From contig OX463838.1 of the NCBI GenBank assembly GCA_949825065.1, positions 3,512,251 to 3,576,250 of the forward strand: a DNA stretch of 64,000 nucleotides, in the 5' to 3' direction. This DNA comes from Odontocerum albicorne (Eukaryota; Arthropoda; Insecta; Trichoptera; Odontoceridae). Under the pieces are notes generated by a model, which saw nothing but the letters and a program-made list of their open reading frames with translations, was not told the DNA's origin and did no database searches. Of the stretch, positions 42,633 to 53,754 are shown in pieces (the stretch's first letter is position 1; each line of letters starts with the position of its first letter). Made by a program: the position numbers and the translations under genes.

Positions 42633-43773
42633 TCCCTTTCCGTGGTTGCAGTCCTAAGACTGGTTTGCAGCAATTTGAACTCTTCTCCTCCGTTCCCCCC
42701 TGTCCTGTGCGGCTCTTTTTAAGTCTGTGTATGTTGAGGAGCGCACGTCCACCAACAGGTCCTCCAGGTACTCTCGGCGTGGGCGTCCACTAGAGTTTGT
42801 CCCGTCGGTCATGCCCTCCATTATGGCATGCAAGAGGCCCTCTTGTCGTATTATATGACCGATCCATCTTGCACGCCTTTCGGACAGGATCCTGAGCAGG
42901 TGCCTTCCTCCTTCGATTCGTTGGAGAACTTCTTCATTTGTGATGCGGTCTCTCCAGGAAATTCCTAATAGTCTTCTATAGGACCACATCTCAAAAGCCT
43001 CTAGTCTTCGTCTATCTCTTTCGGATAGGCACCATGTCTCGCAGCCGTACATCAAGATACTCCATACATAGGTCTTGATGAGGAGTATTCTCAGTTTAAG
43101 GTCTATATTATTTGATTCTATTATTTTCGACCTTTTATTAAATGCAAGTCTAGCCTGATGTATACGGCTGTCGACCTCGCTCTTGGACCGACCGTCCCAT
43201 GTTATTTTGCTCCCGAGGTAGACAAACTCCTTGGTGTTCTTTAGTGGTTTACCCGACATCACTATTCTCATCTGGTGCTGCGCTCGGCCTACAGTCAGCA
43301 GCTTTGTTTTGTCTTTATTTATCTTCATACTGTAGTTATTTTGAAGAATGCTTTCCATAGTTGTTAAGGCCTCTTGTAGTTCCTCTTCACTTTCAGCAAC
43401 CATAGCAATATCGTCAGCGAACCTTATCATGTCCACCTTTTGCCCGTGTATCTTTACACCTTCTCTGTGACTCATTCTCTCTCTCAAGTCGTCAATCGCG
43501 CTCTGTATATAGGCGTTAAAAAGAACAGGTGACAGAGAGCATCCCTGCCTTACCCCTTGTCTTATATTGGCTTTCTTTGTGTCTTCGTCACATCTGATTA
43601 TAGCGGCCTCATTCTTGTATAGCGCCTGGATTAAACGTCTATCTCTGTATTTGATATCAATTCTCTTCAAAATCTCGAAGAGTCTTTTCCATTCTACTTT
43701 GTCAAAAGCTTTCTCCAGGTCTATGAATGCGATGTATGTGTTTTGGTTTCTTCTTATTCTATTTTCTAGTAGT
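42633..43773 (-). pseudogene. LINE-E reverse transcriptase, copy 2
   Basis: This is the best preserved LINE here: 338 uninterrupted codons on the minus strand from 43,670 down to 42,654. Upstream in-frame sequence adds IAFIDLEKAFDKVEWKRL. In order: the GVRQGCSLSPVLFNAYI block, FADDIAMVAE (active-site Y changed to F), KINKDKTK, EFVYLGSKITWDG, LMYGCETWCL, LLGISWRDRITNEEVL, RARWIGHIIR and SSGRPRREYL. It is 5'-truncated, lacking the endonuclease and reverse transcriptase start. ATTCAGGCT flanks both sides. Confidence 0.9.
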
Positions 43774-43782
43774 ATTCAGGCT

Positions 43783-44204
43783 ATGCTGTCCAGAATTTGA
43801 CTACGTTTGAATAGTTATATACTTAAATCATCATCGTTACTGGACCCAACGTGAATATGGAACTGCTCTTCCACGTCGATCATGTGACTTTTTGTGAAAA
43901 AACAATCCGATCCTAGATTCGCACTCTCTCTCGCAGATGTCACACACGTGTGAATCCTTCTGAAACAAACTGAGTGTTGTTGTGCTCTCGTGTCATCTAT
44001 TGTGTTTGAAGTTTGGAGGCACCGTAACTTGCATAGACCAAATCCTCCACGGTGCATGTCACAAGGTAGCTTGAGTATCGTGTTAATGCAGCATAGATTG
44101 CTTCTCCACACATATATTGGATTTACCCCACAGTATTCCCCAAGGTTCCCATGCTTATTCGCAGTCAGTTGTTTTATAAAGCAATATATGTAGATTTTTG
44201 GCAA
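43783..44204 (-). pseudogene. LINE-Z relic, copy 2
   Basis: The minus strand contains RRIHTCVTSARESANLGSDC, FFTKSHMIDVEEQFHIHVGS and SNDDD. Its nucleotides follow 11,260-11,400 (GATCATGTGACTT-TTGTGA, AGATGTCACA-AC-TGTGAATCC). The pattern fits a damaged LINE zinc knuckle. Confidence 0.5.
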
Positions 44205-44478
44205 CCTCCATACAGTTTAAAAAACTTTAAAGTTTTCTTCCACGTGTCGATCATCTTGTTCAGTTGAGTCTAATTGAATATACAAATACGGAAAAATACG
44301 TAATCTGATAACCACGGCCACTACCTTCCTATCCATAAACTTAACTTAAATTTATTAGTTTTTTTTATATTTCTAAGCATCCTACTAACAAAACCAAGGT
44401 GGTCATCAAAAATTGCCCAAATTAATAAAAAAAAACAGTTTGAAATGTTGTCATCTACCTTTAATAGTTTTAGTTAAT

Positions 44479-45037
44479 AAAGGGTCTTTCAAATTGAGCG
44501 GTTTTTTTAATAATTTTTTTTTTAATTCTTGAATAAAACACCCAATTTGCTTTGATTTTAAAAAACGTTTTATTTATCATTGAAGTATAATGTATGACAT
44601 TTAAACACAAAAAACAATATTTGCCAAATGTCCACTTCTTGCAGCTCCACACATGTCCATTCTTTTGTCAAAATTTTCGATCACATTTTGGCACAATTGC
44701 GGTTCTAACTCACCAATAACGCGAATAATTTCGTCCTTCAGCTCAGCAAATGATTGGGGATCATTCTTATGGACCTGATATGTCACGTAACTCCAGAGAA
44801 AATAGTCTAACGGTGTCAGATCACATGATCTTGGTGGCCAATTAACATCACCGTTTACGGAGATTACGATACATAAAATAATTCAACAATTCGAACGCGT
44901 TGTTGTATTGTATACGACTCCATTTTTATAAATGTCATACATTACACTTCGCAAAGTCACAAGACCCAGGCAAGTTGGCGACGCCATCTGGGTTTTATCC
45001 AAGAATTAAAAAAACGCTCAATTTGAAAGATCTTCTA
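44479..45037 (-). mobile_element. Element N copy 3
   Basis: It is bounded by AAGGGTCTTTCAAATTGAGC and CGCTCAATTTGAAAGATCTT. The minus strand keeps TYQVHKNDPQSFAELKDEII, RVIGELEPQLCQNVIENFDK and the upstream NWPP block, with the same internal deletion as copies 1 and 2. Confidence 0.8.
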
Positions 45038-45084
45038 TAAGCCACTACCGTCCTAACTTTAGACTCATCTTGTGTTTTTTTTTC

Positions 45085-45190
45085 TTATGGTAATAAAAGT
45101 GGGTTCGTACCCCCAAGCTAGAGCACCCTTGAGAGGAGTCTGTCCTCTAAACGGTGCTACATAAAATGTCATTTTATTATTATTATGTAG
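45085..45190 (+). mobile_element. SINE-D copy
   Basis: GTGGGTTCGTACCCCCAAGC, AGAGCACCCTTGAGAGGAGT, CTGTCCTCTAAACGGTGCTA and CATAAAATGTCATTTTATTA. The clearest version of the SINE-D core. Confidence 0.55.
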
Positions 45191-45660
45191 GTAGTATTTT
45201 CTCAGATGATAGAAGAGTTAATAGGGATATCGAACGGCGTGTAGCGATAAGAAACAAAGTCAATGGGACATTAGAAAATGTATACTCGAACGGGACATGC
45301 TTTGAGAATAACACATGAAGTGACAATGTATGGCTGAATACAGAATGATGTGATAAGGGATAAATATGAACTTAAGCCTGATGTGTTAAGTAAGGTGGAG
45401 AAGAGCACGCTGAGATGATTTGTGCATGTGGAACGAATGAATGAAGAAAGACTAACAAAATATATTTAGTGCATATTTGAGAAGAATGCGTGTATATATA
45501 GTGCATAAGGACGACCAAAGAGAGTGTGGCTGGATCGAGTTAATCATATTCTGAAAAAAGGAAACGTAGAAACTAGAGAAATCGTAGAAGCTGTGTGAGA
45601 AGATATATAGATGTATTAGAGGCTGTGTGTTGAGATATGAAAGTCTGACACTCTGTCTTA
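45190..45660 (+). pseudogene. LINE-K C-terminal region
   Basis: The plus strand begins DDRRVNRDIERRVAIRNKVN then GTLENVYS. Later, decayed, come a HVERMNEERL-like piece (CATGTGGAACGAATGAATGA) and a GRPRESVAGS-like piece. The order matches insect LINE proteins: DIERRV-AGNKVNGAL, GHVERM-DERM-KKIY, GRPR. Stops occur throughout. Confidence 0.65.
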
Positions 45661-46235
45661 TGTTATCTACCTAACCCGACAGGGAAATCACATGATGGTT
45701 TGTATGTATATATTATTATTAAGGGATTTGTGACTTTAAGTGAAAGTTCGTTGTTAGCTGCTGAGATTTCAGCCATGAAACTGAAATTGGATGGATTGAC
45801 TAGGGGTGTCTGGGATGAGTCTTCGTTATATAAATTCCCCTTCAAAATATCAAACCAAGTTAAAGTGTACCATTTGTTTTAAATTTATGGGATCTCTAAT
45901 ACGATGTTAAATTAACACAAATAATAATCATAAGGAAGGAAACACACAATACAAAATGGTGCTTAGTAAATCAATAAACTTCAATGAGTTTTGTGGTAAT
46001 TGCTTATAATAGTGGTATTTAGCGCTATAAGGAAGGAATATTGTTTTTTACCGAAGAGAATGGATAACATATATTACACCACTCAATGACTACTTAAATA
46101 AAAACATAAGATTTATTTGACATTTGTTTAATAAATGACAACAACAATGTACACGTACATAAAAATATTTAGAAAGTCTGATCAAAGAAGACCTTGATTA
46201 TTTCGTATTTCGTTATACAAAATACATTCGAGTGT
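45661..46235. other. No recognised gene
   Basis: Overlapping 60-codon frames on both strands near 45,663-45,882 have no domains. Otherwise AT-rich. Confidence 0.35.
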
Positions 46236-46460
46236 AGTTGTATAAGGTCTTTCGAAGTGTTGTGGCGCGTGGTTTGACTGATGGTGCCGGCGTTTCGAAA
46301 ACGTTGCGGTTTTCTTTTTCAGGGCTTGTTTGTAATCAACTTTGCCATAAAATGAAATTGAGTATGAACAAATACTGAATATGAAAACTGTAATGTTTTC
46401 GAAACGTCTACTTCATAAGACAAACCACGTGATACAAAACTCCGAAATAACTTATAAAAT
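46236..46460. mobile_element. MITE-T copy 1
   Basis: Left AAGGTCTTTCGAAGTGTTGT then GGCGCGTGGTTTGAC. Right, reversed, CGGAGTTTTGTATCACGTGG then TTTGTC. The interior has a GTTTCGAAAACGTTG and inverse pair. Relatives lie at 52,360 and 63,880. Confidence 0.6.
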
Positions 46461-46984
46461 TGATATGAAGAACCGCGAAACTTTGAAATTTGAAACATAT
46501 TTGACGTGTACGTTTATTTCGTAACGTACGTTAGGTTAAACGTTGATGAAAAAAACGCCTAATTATATTCAAGAAGTCTATGCTGTTCACCTTGATAAGG
46601 TTTTTTTGTAAAGTGGACAATTGTAAAAAAATTAAAACATGTACAATTTTTATTCATATCTTTATTGAAAATACATAAAATGCAAGTAAATATTTGGCTT
46701 TGGAACGAAACAAATCCAAACCTAGTAAAATTCTAACATACCATTAATACACAAATAATACTGTTAATGAGAGGGATGAACCTGATGCTCTGACAGCAAT
46801 GGTTTAATATTTGGCTTCAAATTAGTGAGGTATAGTCGTAAATCTCCACGTTCAGTGATTTGCATTCAATTTCTTTATATAAGTATTTTCTATGTCTAAT
46901 ATAAGTATTATGTACACACAATCTGTGTTAGGTGTAATAAGACATTTACGGAACGCCTAAATATTGATGATGATCTGCTTACAT
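46461..46984. other. No recognised gene
   Basis: AT-rich unique sequence. Confidence 0.35.
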
Positions 46985-47108
46985 GGGATCCGCTCACGTG
47001 GACCCCCATTTACATCTCGTGCACCCCCATTTTCTTTTCTCGCTGATATAGACCCCCTGCAAGTCGAAATCGACCCTTGGGGGTCCATATAGACCCCTTT
47101 GGGAATCT
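46985..47108 (-). mobile_element. hAT-type terminus relic
   Basis: Read on the minus strand from 47,108: CAAAGATTCCCAAAGGGGTC then TATATGGACCCCCAAGGGTC. The AGATTCCCAAAGGGG motif and repeated GGGGGTC words are typical of one hAT terminal type (normally CAG-AGATTCCCAAA). The opposite end is missing. Confidence 0.5.
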
Positions 47109-47119
47109 TTGCCTTACAT

Positions 47120-47232
47120 GTGCAGTTCTGTGAGTTAATGGTCTACTTCAGTGGTTATTTGCTCGAATGTTCGATTACTAATACCGAAGATTTCATTGTT
47201 TCCTGGCCACGCTATCCAACATATACGCTTTT
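47120..47232 (+). mobile_element. SINE-A2 body fragment
   Basis: CTACTTCAGTGGTTATTTGC, TCGATTACTAATACCGAAGA and CCTGGCCACGCTATCCAACA follow 47,800-47,880 of the next copy. Confidence 0.5.
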
Positions 47233-47334
47233 AAAATACATATTTGTCAAGTAGTGCTGTAATGAAATTTAAATCATAACACTGTGGTTCAAAAGTTTCT
47301 GCCCTGAACAAGTAAGGTCGTGGATGGATAGCCC

Positions 47335-47515
47335 ATTGCATGGTCAGGCGATGATACAGTTAAAATTTAATACGTCTACCCTTAACAGTACGTTGACTAG
47401 TGCTGATAGAAGATGGGTTAAACAGTTAAACTTAGGTAGATAATCTATTAAAGATGACCCTCGTCAAGGTAGATTAGCAGAAATCGGCACTACAGATCAG
47501 TTGCATTTGTGCAAA
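47335..47515 (+). pseudogene. Mariner-like N-terminal relic
   Basis: A degraded frame reads STLNSTLTSADRRWVKQLNL, GR then a stop, SIKDDPRQGRLAEIGT. The pattern WVK-FK-GR-S-EDDPR-GRP is the end of the mariner DNA-binding domain. No catalytic part follows. Confidence 0.5.
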
Positions 47516-47696
47516 AGTAACTTTTATAAGATTTAAAATACTAAAAAATAAAGGAATAGTAGCAAGGCGTGGACTTTTCCAAACTACTGCTTTGAATTCT
47601 GCACGATCATCTTGGCATGAATAAAGTGAGCGCAAGACGGGTTGTAAAACTCTTGAGTTCTGTCCAAAGGCAAGGACGAGCTGTCTGGTGAAATAG

Positions 47697-47890
47697 TTTG
47701 TCTGGTAACAATACTCGCTCGACATTTGTGGGTTGTTGCATATTTACATGTGGTAGTATTGCCAAGAAGTGCGATATTGAACTGCGAGTTGTGCACCTAC
47801 TTCAGTGGTTCTAAAGCTGAAAGACTCGTTTAAAAGGGCCGAATACAACGTTATCTCCCAGCCACGCTCTTCAATATGTTCATCAGTTTA
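47697..47890 (+). mobile_element. SINE-A2 body
   Basis: GTCTGGTAACAATACTCGCT, ACATGTGGTAGTATTGCCAA, CTACTTCAGTGGTTCTAAAG and CCCAGCCACGCTCTTCAATA align with 781-965 and 23,359-23,545. The head is missing. Confidence 0.6.
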
Positions 47891-48124
47891 GAAGTATTGA
47901 AACACCAACTGAATTTTAAAAAATGCAACAGTAAAAATACATACATGCATACCATCAAGCTAAACTTTTCAATCAATATATATTATACTTGTTTTGTCTC
48001 TTCCTTATTCATACATCTTATCATACGAGTTTTCCTGTTTCATTAACTCCTTACCATCTATTGATATGATATAGGTAAGTAATTGTGTCCAATCCCTTTT
48101 AGAGTTGGATCAACAAATTTTCGC

Positions 48125-48665
48125 GTTATAATATTAATCAATAAAACTTATAAGTACTTGGGCTTTCAGGATGAATGACGGGTGGAAAAGATTGATGTGG
48201 GCTCTTGAGTGTGGATTTCTTCTTGTTGTTTTGATTTGTAATGTTTTGTTTTTGTGTTTCTGTATATTTTTGTGTTAATTTTTATTCTTATGATTGTGTG
48301 CGGTATATTATGGGATGAACAGGTTTGGTCTTTATGGAGTGATGATGTGTGAAAAGTTTGATTCCGCATGATGTTTCCAGGTGTAATTGAGTGTCACTGT
48401 TTGTCAGGTTGATGAGAACGTGCAACGGGGTTTTGTTTTTGCGTAATCAAAAATCGGAAAGAAGAATCGATTTATTTTTTCATGCTAAATATCCTCAGTG
48501 AGATACAGGCAAAAACCTAATTTACTGGGGATACGACAAATGAAAGGCGACAAACCCAGATCTATTAAAATAATGTATGTCTAAATTAAATTACCTGTTG
48601 TTTTTTCGCAAATTATGTATATTTCTTGCCATGTGTAATAATAAATAAAAAAATAAAAATAAAAT
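48125..48665 (+). mobile_element. Retroelement R, copy 2
   Basis: This is the reverse complement of 10,308-10,902. Shared blocks: AGTACTTGGGCTTTCAGGAT, GATTTCTTCTTGTTGTTTTG, GGTTGATGAGA-CGTGCAAC and ACTGGGGATACGACAAATGA. It ends in a TAATAATAAATAAAAAAATA tail. Confidence 0.65.
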
Positions 48666-49615
48666 ATTCAGAAGTCCGGTTCATATTTGTATGGAAAAGG
48701 TATGATGAATGAATTAAATAGCCGACACTTTTATCAAATATAGAATATATTTCATAACGTTGCTTTATACTCGTAATTACATTAAGTTCTTGGAATCAGA
48801 GAAACACCGGTGATACATGGACAAGAGTGGAACTCTTAATTGTCGGAACACACGTTCATGCGCCGGTACGAGCAGATTTAATTACTTTATTAGAGCACGC
48901 AAGGCTCTACTTCACACAGAATATGAAACGTGTTATTTGATTAAACCTTCGGCTGGGACGTGCTGTAATTTTTCAGACTTCTATTCTCAATTACAGACTG
49001 ACATACAAAGAGCTTTTGATGTGTTTCCAACTGTTACGAACCAATTATTTATTTTGTTAAATTAATTCTAGGATAACATTTTTATTTTTTAATATTAAAT
49101 TTCCCACTTTATGGCTAAAGTTTCTCTACTATGTTATTTACATTACAACACGACTGTAATATTCCTACGCTTGGATTATAAAAAGTTTTAAAAGCGTTGA
49201 TGTTGATTAAAATAATAAGAAACGGACCACCCTGTGTAAACTAATTGATGTTGGAATATTTATTTCTATAACACTTTATTTTGTATTTCCTTTTTTTCAA
49301 TACTCCTTAAAGAGTATTAGTATGACATTTTTTATGGCTACTATTGCTTAGCAGCTGCGTTGATTGAAGTCTAATAATTTGTGATACTGGCAGGATAGTA
49401 GATGGAAGAAATTACTGTATAGCAATAAGTCCATCATATGTACAATGTTTAACCATGTACACAAAAGAATAATACAAAAAAAAAACAGTAGTACAATAAT
49501 CCAAACGTGACACACCAATTGAATTCAATTCATTTTTTATCTCTCTACGTAGGAAAAAAAATTATCTATAAGTATTAATGTTGCTATAGTCTTTTGTGAC
49601 CTAAAAATGCCTATA
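48666..49615. other. No recognised gene
   Basis: An 82-codon plus frame at 48,817-49,065 has several Cys (TCYLIKPSAGTCCNF) but no known domain. The rest is AT-rich. Confidence 0.35.
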
Positions 49616-49619
49616 AAAC

Positions 49620-50065
49620 TAAAAGGAAAGGTATACCAGACTATCGTTTGACCCGCGATTATGTATGGCTCAGAATGTTGGACTATGTACATCTCTGAGT
49701 CTAAGCAACTTGAAACATCAGAAATTCGAGTGCTTAGGTGGTCGAAGTATCACTAAAATATAAAATTAACTCCCTGACATAAACAGTAAGCTGGAAGAGT
49801 GACAGCTCCATGGTACGGGCACATAAGACGGAGACCACCAAACCATACGGTAAATCAGGCAATGTCTGTGGATCTTCCTCGACAGCCATCCAGAGAAAGA
49901 CCAAAGAGCTACTGGATAACTCATTGCTCCAAAATTTTGCAGAGAAATGCCCTATATGAAAGTGATACCCAGAACCGAAGAACATACAGCCTGAGAACGA
50001 GAAGAGCCGACCCCAACAGCCTACCTAGGCAATGAGTTGGGACAGTGCCAGGAAGAAAAAGAAGA
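49620..50065 (+). pseudogene. LINE-Q C-terminal relic, copy 2
   Basis: The plus strand gives PAIMYGSECWTMYISESKQL, EIRVLRW, then after breaks TAPWYGHIRRRPPNHTVNQA, QPSRERPKSYW and RTRRADPNSLPRQ. It ends in GGAAGAAAAAGAAGAAG. Same family as 38,350-38,735, with stops near 49,675 and 49,750. Confidence 0.75.
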
Positions 50066-50299
50066 AGTATTAAGGCTGCGTCAAATACATGGAAAAGCAA
50101 TGTTCAACCAAATAGAAATGAGACAAAAAGGTATGCATGTGAAAATAAATAAATATTTTTTTACGGTCAGAACCCGAACCACCCTAACTGAAAAACAAGT
50201 CTTCTACTATAAGGTAGTGATATTGTTCTGAAAATAATGACATTTTAGTATGGCACAATTCAAGAACACATACTCGTACTTGTAGTCTTTCTCCAGAAT

Positions 50300-50500
50300 A
50301 TTTGGCGAGTGTATGGCAGACTGTCTTACGGGTTGCGATTGGGTAGAGGGAAGGGGGGTGAGGGTGGGGGCAGACGGGGTCAGTTGGGCCGCGCCGTGGA
50401 GGGGACTGCACGGGTCAGGGGTCACCGCGGGCCGCGGGCGCAGTTTGGGCGAGCCGATTCACAACACCAGTGGCGTACTACAGTTAAAAAAAAAGAAAAA
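50300..50500. other. GC-rich island
   Basis: G-runs (AAGGGGGGTGAGGGTGGGGG) and CCGCGGGCCGCGGGCGCAG stand out sharply from the AT-rich surroundings. ACCAGTGGCGTACTACAG at about 50,467 resembles an hAT end (CAGTGGCGTA). No gene is supported, although both strands are open for 70-80 codons. Confidence 0.4.
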
Positions 50501-50794
50501 AAATGCTTCGTCTCCTGTTGTTTTATGATCTCTTTGAAGGGTTCAAATAGATTATAAGACGACAAAACAATCTTTATTAATGGTACTCTGCATCTTGCTG
50601 TTTGGAGTGGAGCTGCAAATGAATGATATGGAGTACGCTTCATCTGGTCGGTCCATCAGATAGGGAATCTGCCAGTTTCTCCTCTCCGTTCCACGTTTCC
50701 AGTTGCCATCAGCCTCTCTAGATTACCATTTTCAATAAGGCCTTTTGGTTATAACCTAAGTTCAATATAAGAATAATATAGAACAAATACAAAA
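50501..50794. other. No recognised gene
   Basis: Nothing assigned between the GC island and the LINE-J relic. Confidence 0.3.
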
Positions 50795-51550
50795 AAATCC
50801 TCAGATATCTATGGTACAGAACAAAGGGCGATTACCCAAAATATGCTCACCAAGTCGAACATCTCACTGTGTGTAACTAACTATAGAAGCCTCGAAGCAA
50901 GAAGGCAAGAATCCATTCCGATATTCCTACTAAAAGTTTTCAAGGTTGCTTTAACTGTCCCACTACATTAGAAGCACTAAGTTTATATGTTCCTAATATA
51001 GCCAAGGAATCACCCTCTGTTCTACATACCAACTTACAGAACGAATATCATGGCTAAACACTCAGTCACGCGTGGTATGGAGATATTGAACCAACTAAAT
51101 CAGTGCTTCCCAATTACTTTCATGTAACGGCCTCCTAAATCTGAAGTAATTAATTCCCCCCCCCCCCCCCCACCCCCCCCCCCAAAACATTTTTTTTATG
51201 GTTGAAGATTTATTTGGCAATAATTATGACAATTAAAATACACATATTTATATTCAACACAAAATTATAGAAACTTGCTTAAAAACTTTTTTTTTAAATA
51301 AAAACTATACTCACATGAAACAATTTAATACTCACATAAATATTTGTACTGAATATTTTCGCGACCCCCACGAGAAATCCCGTGGCCCCCAATTTAGGAA
51401 GCACTGAACTAAGTGACACTGTGGATATAGTCTCGGTACCGCCTAGCAGTATGAGAAGAATCCTGGCTGATATTATTCCTAACGAATAAGCTAACGCTAG
51501 AAGCAGACCCTTTTTGCATAACAGGAGAAATCCGTGCAAAGTGGATAAAA
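50795..51550 (+). pseudogene. LINE-J relic, split by an hAT MITE
   Basis: Frames read ILRYLWYRTKGDYPKYA, then KSFQGCFNCP and LEALSLYVPN, with breaks. After the MITE, CCTAGCAGTATGAGAAGAAT continues the segment in the same order as minus-strand 32,495-32,700. Removing 51,101-51,406 and one target copy restores continuity. Confidence 0.7.
51101..51406. mobile_element. hAT-type MITE with 8-bp target duplication
   Basis: The left end CAGTGCTTCCCAATTACTTT and reversed right end CAGTGCTTCCTAAATTGGGG are inverted repeats. AACTAAAT (51,093-51,100) and AACTAAGT (51,407-51,414) are the target copies with one mismatch. It is 306 bp and holds a C run at 51,155-51,182. Confidence 0.85.
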
Positions 51551-52083
51551 AAAGGATAGTAAATATTCTGTGTTCAATTTAATTCTTTGGCTTTTGATAA
51601 TTAGAAACTAAAATTCTCCTTTGATATATTCTTAATAAAGAATCTTAAGGACAAAAATGTTAAGAATGGTTTAAATGTGCCTTTTTCTTTTAGTAAAAAT
51701 ATCCATGTTTAAACTGGAAAAAAACATTTATAGAGATCAATAATATCGGTAGCAGAAATAAAAAAAATTATGAATTTTATTCAAACTTGTAAAAAAACTA
51801 CATTTCGTCAAACATGTGAGTTGTTTGAAGAAATATCAAGTAGGTTAGGACTGCAGTCACCAATGGTGACAGGATATACGAGTATAAATGGACTTGAATA
51901 ATATTTAATTTTCTTTGGTTCTGGTCAGATATTTTAAGGGACATTAGACTGTTTATTTTAATTGTTACTGAGTATAATATCATTTGTATTCAGTAACAAT
52001 TAAAATAAATGTTTTTTTTTGTTTATCACATTGTAAATACTAGAAAAGTATACATTCTAGTCATTGGATATTTATGCATTTGA
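51551..52083. other. AT-rich stretch with a 20-bp perfect hairpin
   Basis: TTTATTTTAATTGTTACTGA at 51,952-51,971 is inverted perfectly at 51,990-52,009 with an 18-nt loop. Nothing else was recognised. Confidence 0.5.
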
Positions 52084-52262
52084 CGACATCTGTGGCCTAG
52101 TTGGCAAGACGTCTGTCTTCTAGCCAGGAAATTTTGAGTCGTTTCCGGTTTTTAAATATGGGTCCAGTCTGGTTTTCAATTGACGTTTCTTAAATATCTT
52201 TATGGTTGGTTGTAGATTACCGCATAACAATAAATCTGATACGTTGTATTGAACAAACGAAA
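52084..52262 (+). mobile_element. SINE-A1 copy, essentially complete
   Basis: Head: CATCTGTGGCCTAGTTGGCA (A box) and TTTTGAGTCGTTTCCGG (decayed B box). Body: CCAGTCTGGTTTTCAATTGA, TATGGTTGGTTGTAGATTAC, CGCATAACAATAAATCTGAT, ACGTTGTATTGAACAA. About 180 bp in total, the reference for the A1 layout. Confidence 0.75.
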
Positions 52263-52359
52263 ATATAGTACAATACAATAAAATATATATTCAACAGATT
52301 TGAAAACGTAGTTTATCTAATTACGAACCATTTTAAATTTCGTTTGATGAATTTAAGGT

Positions 52360-52510
52360 CTTTTGGAGTATCACACTGCGTAGTTTGGTTTTGGTAGAAC
52401 TTACGAAAGTTATTACAAACAAGACCTGACGAATGTTTTTGAAACTTCGGCATTATAAGCCAAACTACAAGGTATCTACAACACTCAGAAAGACTTCATA
52501 CAAATGATAT
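52360..52510. mobile_element. MITE-T copy 2
   Basis: AAGGTCTTTTGGAGTATCAC on the left is inverted on the right as AAGTCTTTCTGAGTGTTGTA. GTAGTTTGG and CCAAACTAC form an inner inverted pair. Confidence 0.6.
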
Positions 52511-53094
52511 TTTTAAATAAGTTTATTCACTGAACTCAGCGTTTAAGAAATATAATATGACAAAATTGTATACAGTGGTTTACTTGATCAAATGAAATAT
52601 TTTATACAAGTACTTTTTTGGTAAATTTATTGCTTAAATTAATTAATTAGCCCTTCCTTCCCTGTGATGTGCAACTGGTACACATTGCTTCTAAAAACTT
52701 TAATATCTCTATAAATATAATAAATACTGGGTTCAGATTTAAGGTATTCCTCCGTAATACATTTACGCATTGAATGATAAAAATAATATTAATAATATTT
52801 ACCACTTATCGGCCATATGAGAGATATTTTGTGAAAATCGGGAATAAATTCACCAATTCAATCAAACGTGTGCCAGTGTATGACGTAGGTATATTCATTC
52901 TAAAAAAAAACCGCTATGGGTGAGAAGCGACGCTATTCACGTCTCACTCTCACTCTACTTCGGTATATGGGAGCGCAAGAAATAGAATCTCAGTTCGCTC
53001 GCTTCTCTCGCTTCAGTAGTTCTCGGGCAATCGTTTGAGGTGGTCTCTTCGCCCATTTTCTGCCCACGTCGGCTGATGTTTTTTTCATGTTTTC

Positions 53095-53095
<1 letters not shown>
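52511..53095. other. No recognised gene
   Basis: A 40-codon frame starting MGEKRRYSRLTLTLLRYMGA at 52,916 lies in a GC-richer stretch with TCTCGC repeats. Its status is unknown. A (TA)n run of about 28 bp follows at 53,099-53,126. Confidence 0.3.
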
Positions 53096-53131
<36 letters not shown>

Positions 53132-53151
53132 CAATTATTATCACTTTTGAC

Positions 53152-53470
53152 TTTGTCAAGGCCTTACCTATATACAAATTTACTACTTAACTAATCTTAA
53201 TTATATGTTATAATTTATGAACTTACTTAATCTTATTTTCCTACTTGTCATTTTATTTTAATTTTTATAATCTTAATATATGATTTCTTAGAAATAATTA
53301 ACACCTACATACTACTTATAACTAGATAACAATTCTTACAACTAATTATTTAACAAGAACAAGTCCACTCGTTCAAGCTACTTGTATTCCATCACATTCA
53401 CTCAGACCTTGGTCGTCCCAGCTAATACTGTAGGTGGACTAATCAGGCAATAGATAATGCAAATTAATTT
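53152..53470 (-). pseudogene. LINE-U 3' end, copy 2
   Basis: Reverse complement of 30,990-31,320: TAGGTGTTAATTATTTCTAA, TGGAATACAAGTAGC and CTGGGACGACCAAGGTCTGA are shared. The poly(A) is not preserved here. Confidence 0.6.
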
Positions 53471-53754
53471 AAGCGATTGGCTATGAATATTCTTATTTTT
53501 CCGATTTTAAATCGCTCATTTTTACATGTCTATTGATGTGTATTGAATACACAGCACCGAAACGCGCGGATTTTTTTAGCACGGGAAGGAAAAGGTTATA
53601 CAGCATTTGAAAATAAAGTTAATCAAACATTTTGTCATAAATACGAAATATATTTGGTGATATAAAACAAAATTGATGTGCCGCCTTTGGTGATTCTTTC
53701 ATTTACCTGTGTTCCAGTGTACAAATGTATATATGAGTACCTGAAAGTGACCGG

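Noticed and set aside
53099..53126. A regulatory TATA element upstream of the candidate gene
   Set aside because: It is a simple TA microsatellite more than 600 bp from the ATG.
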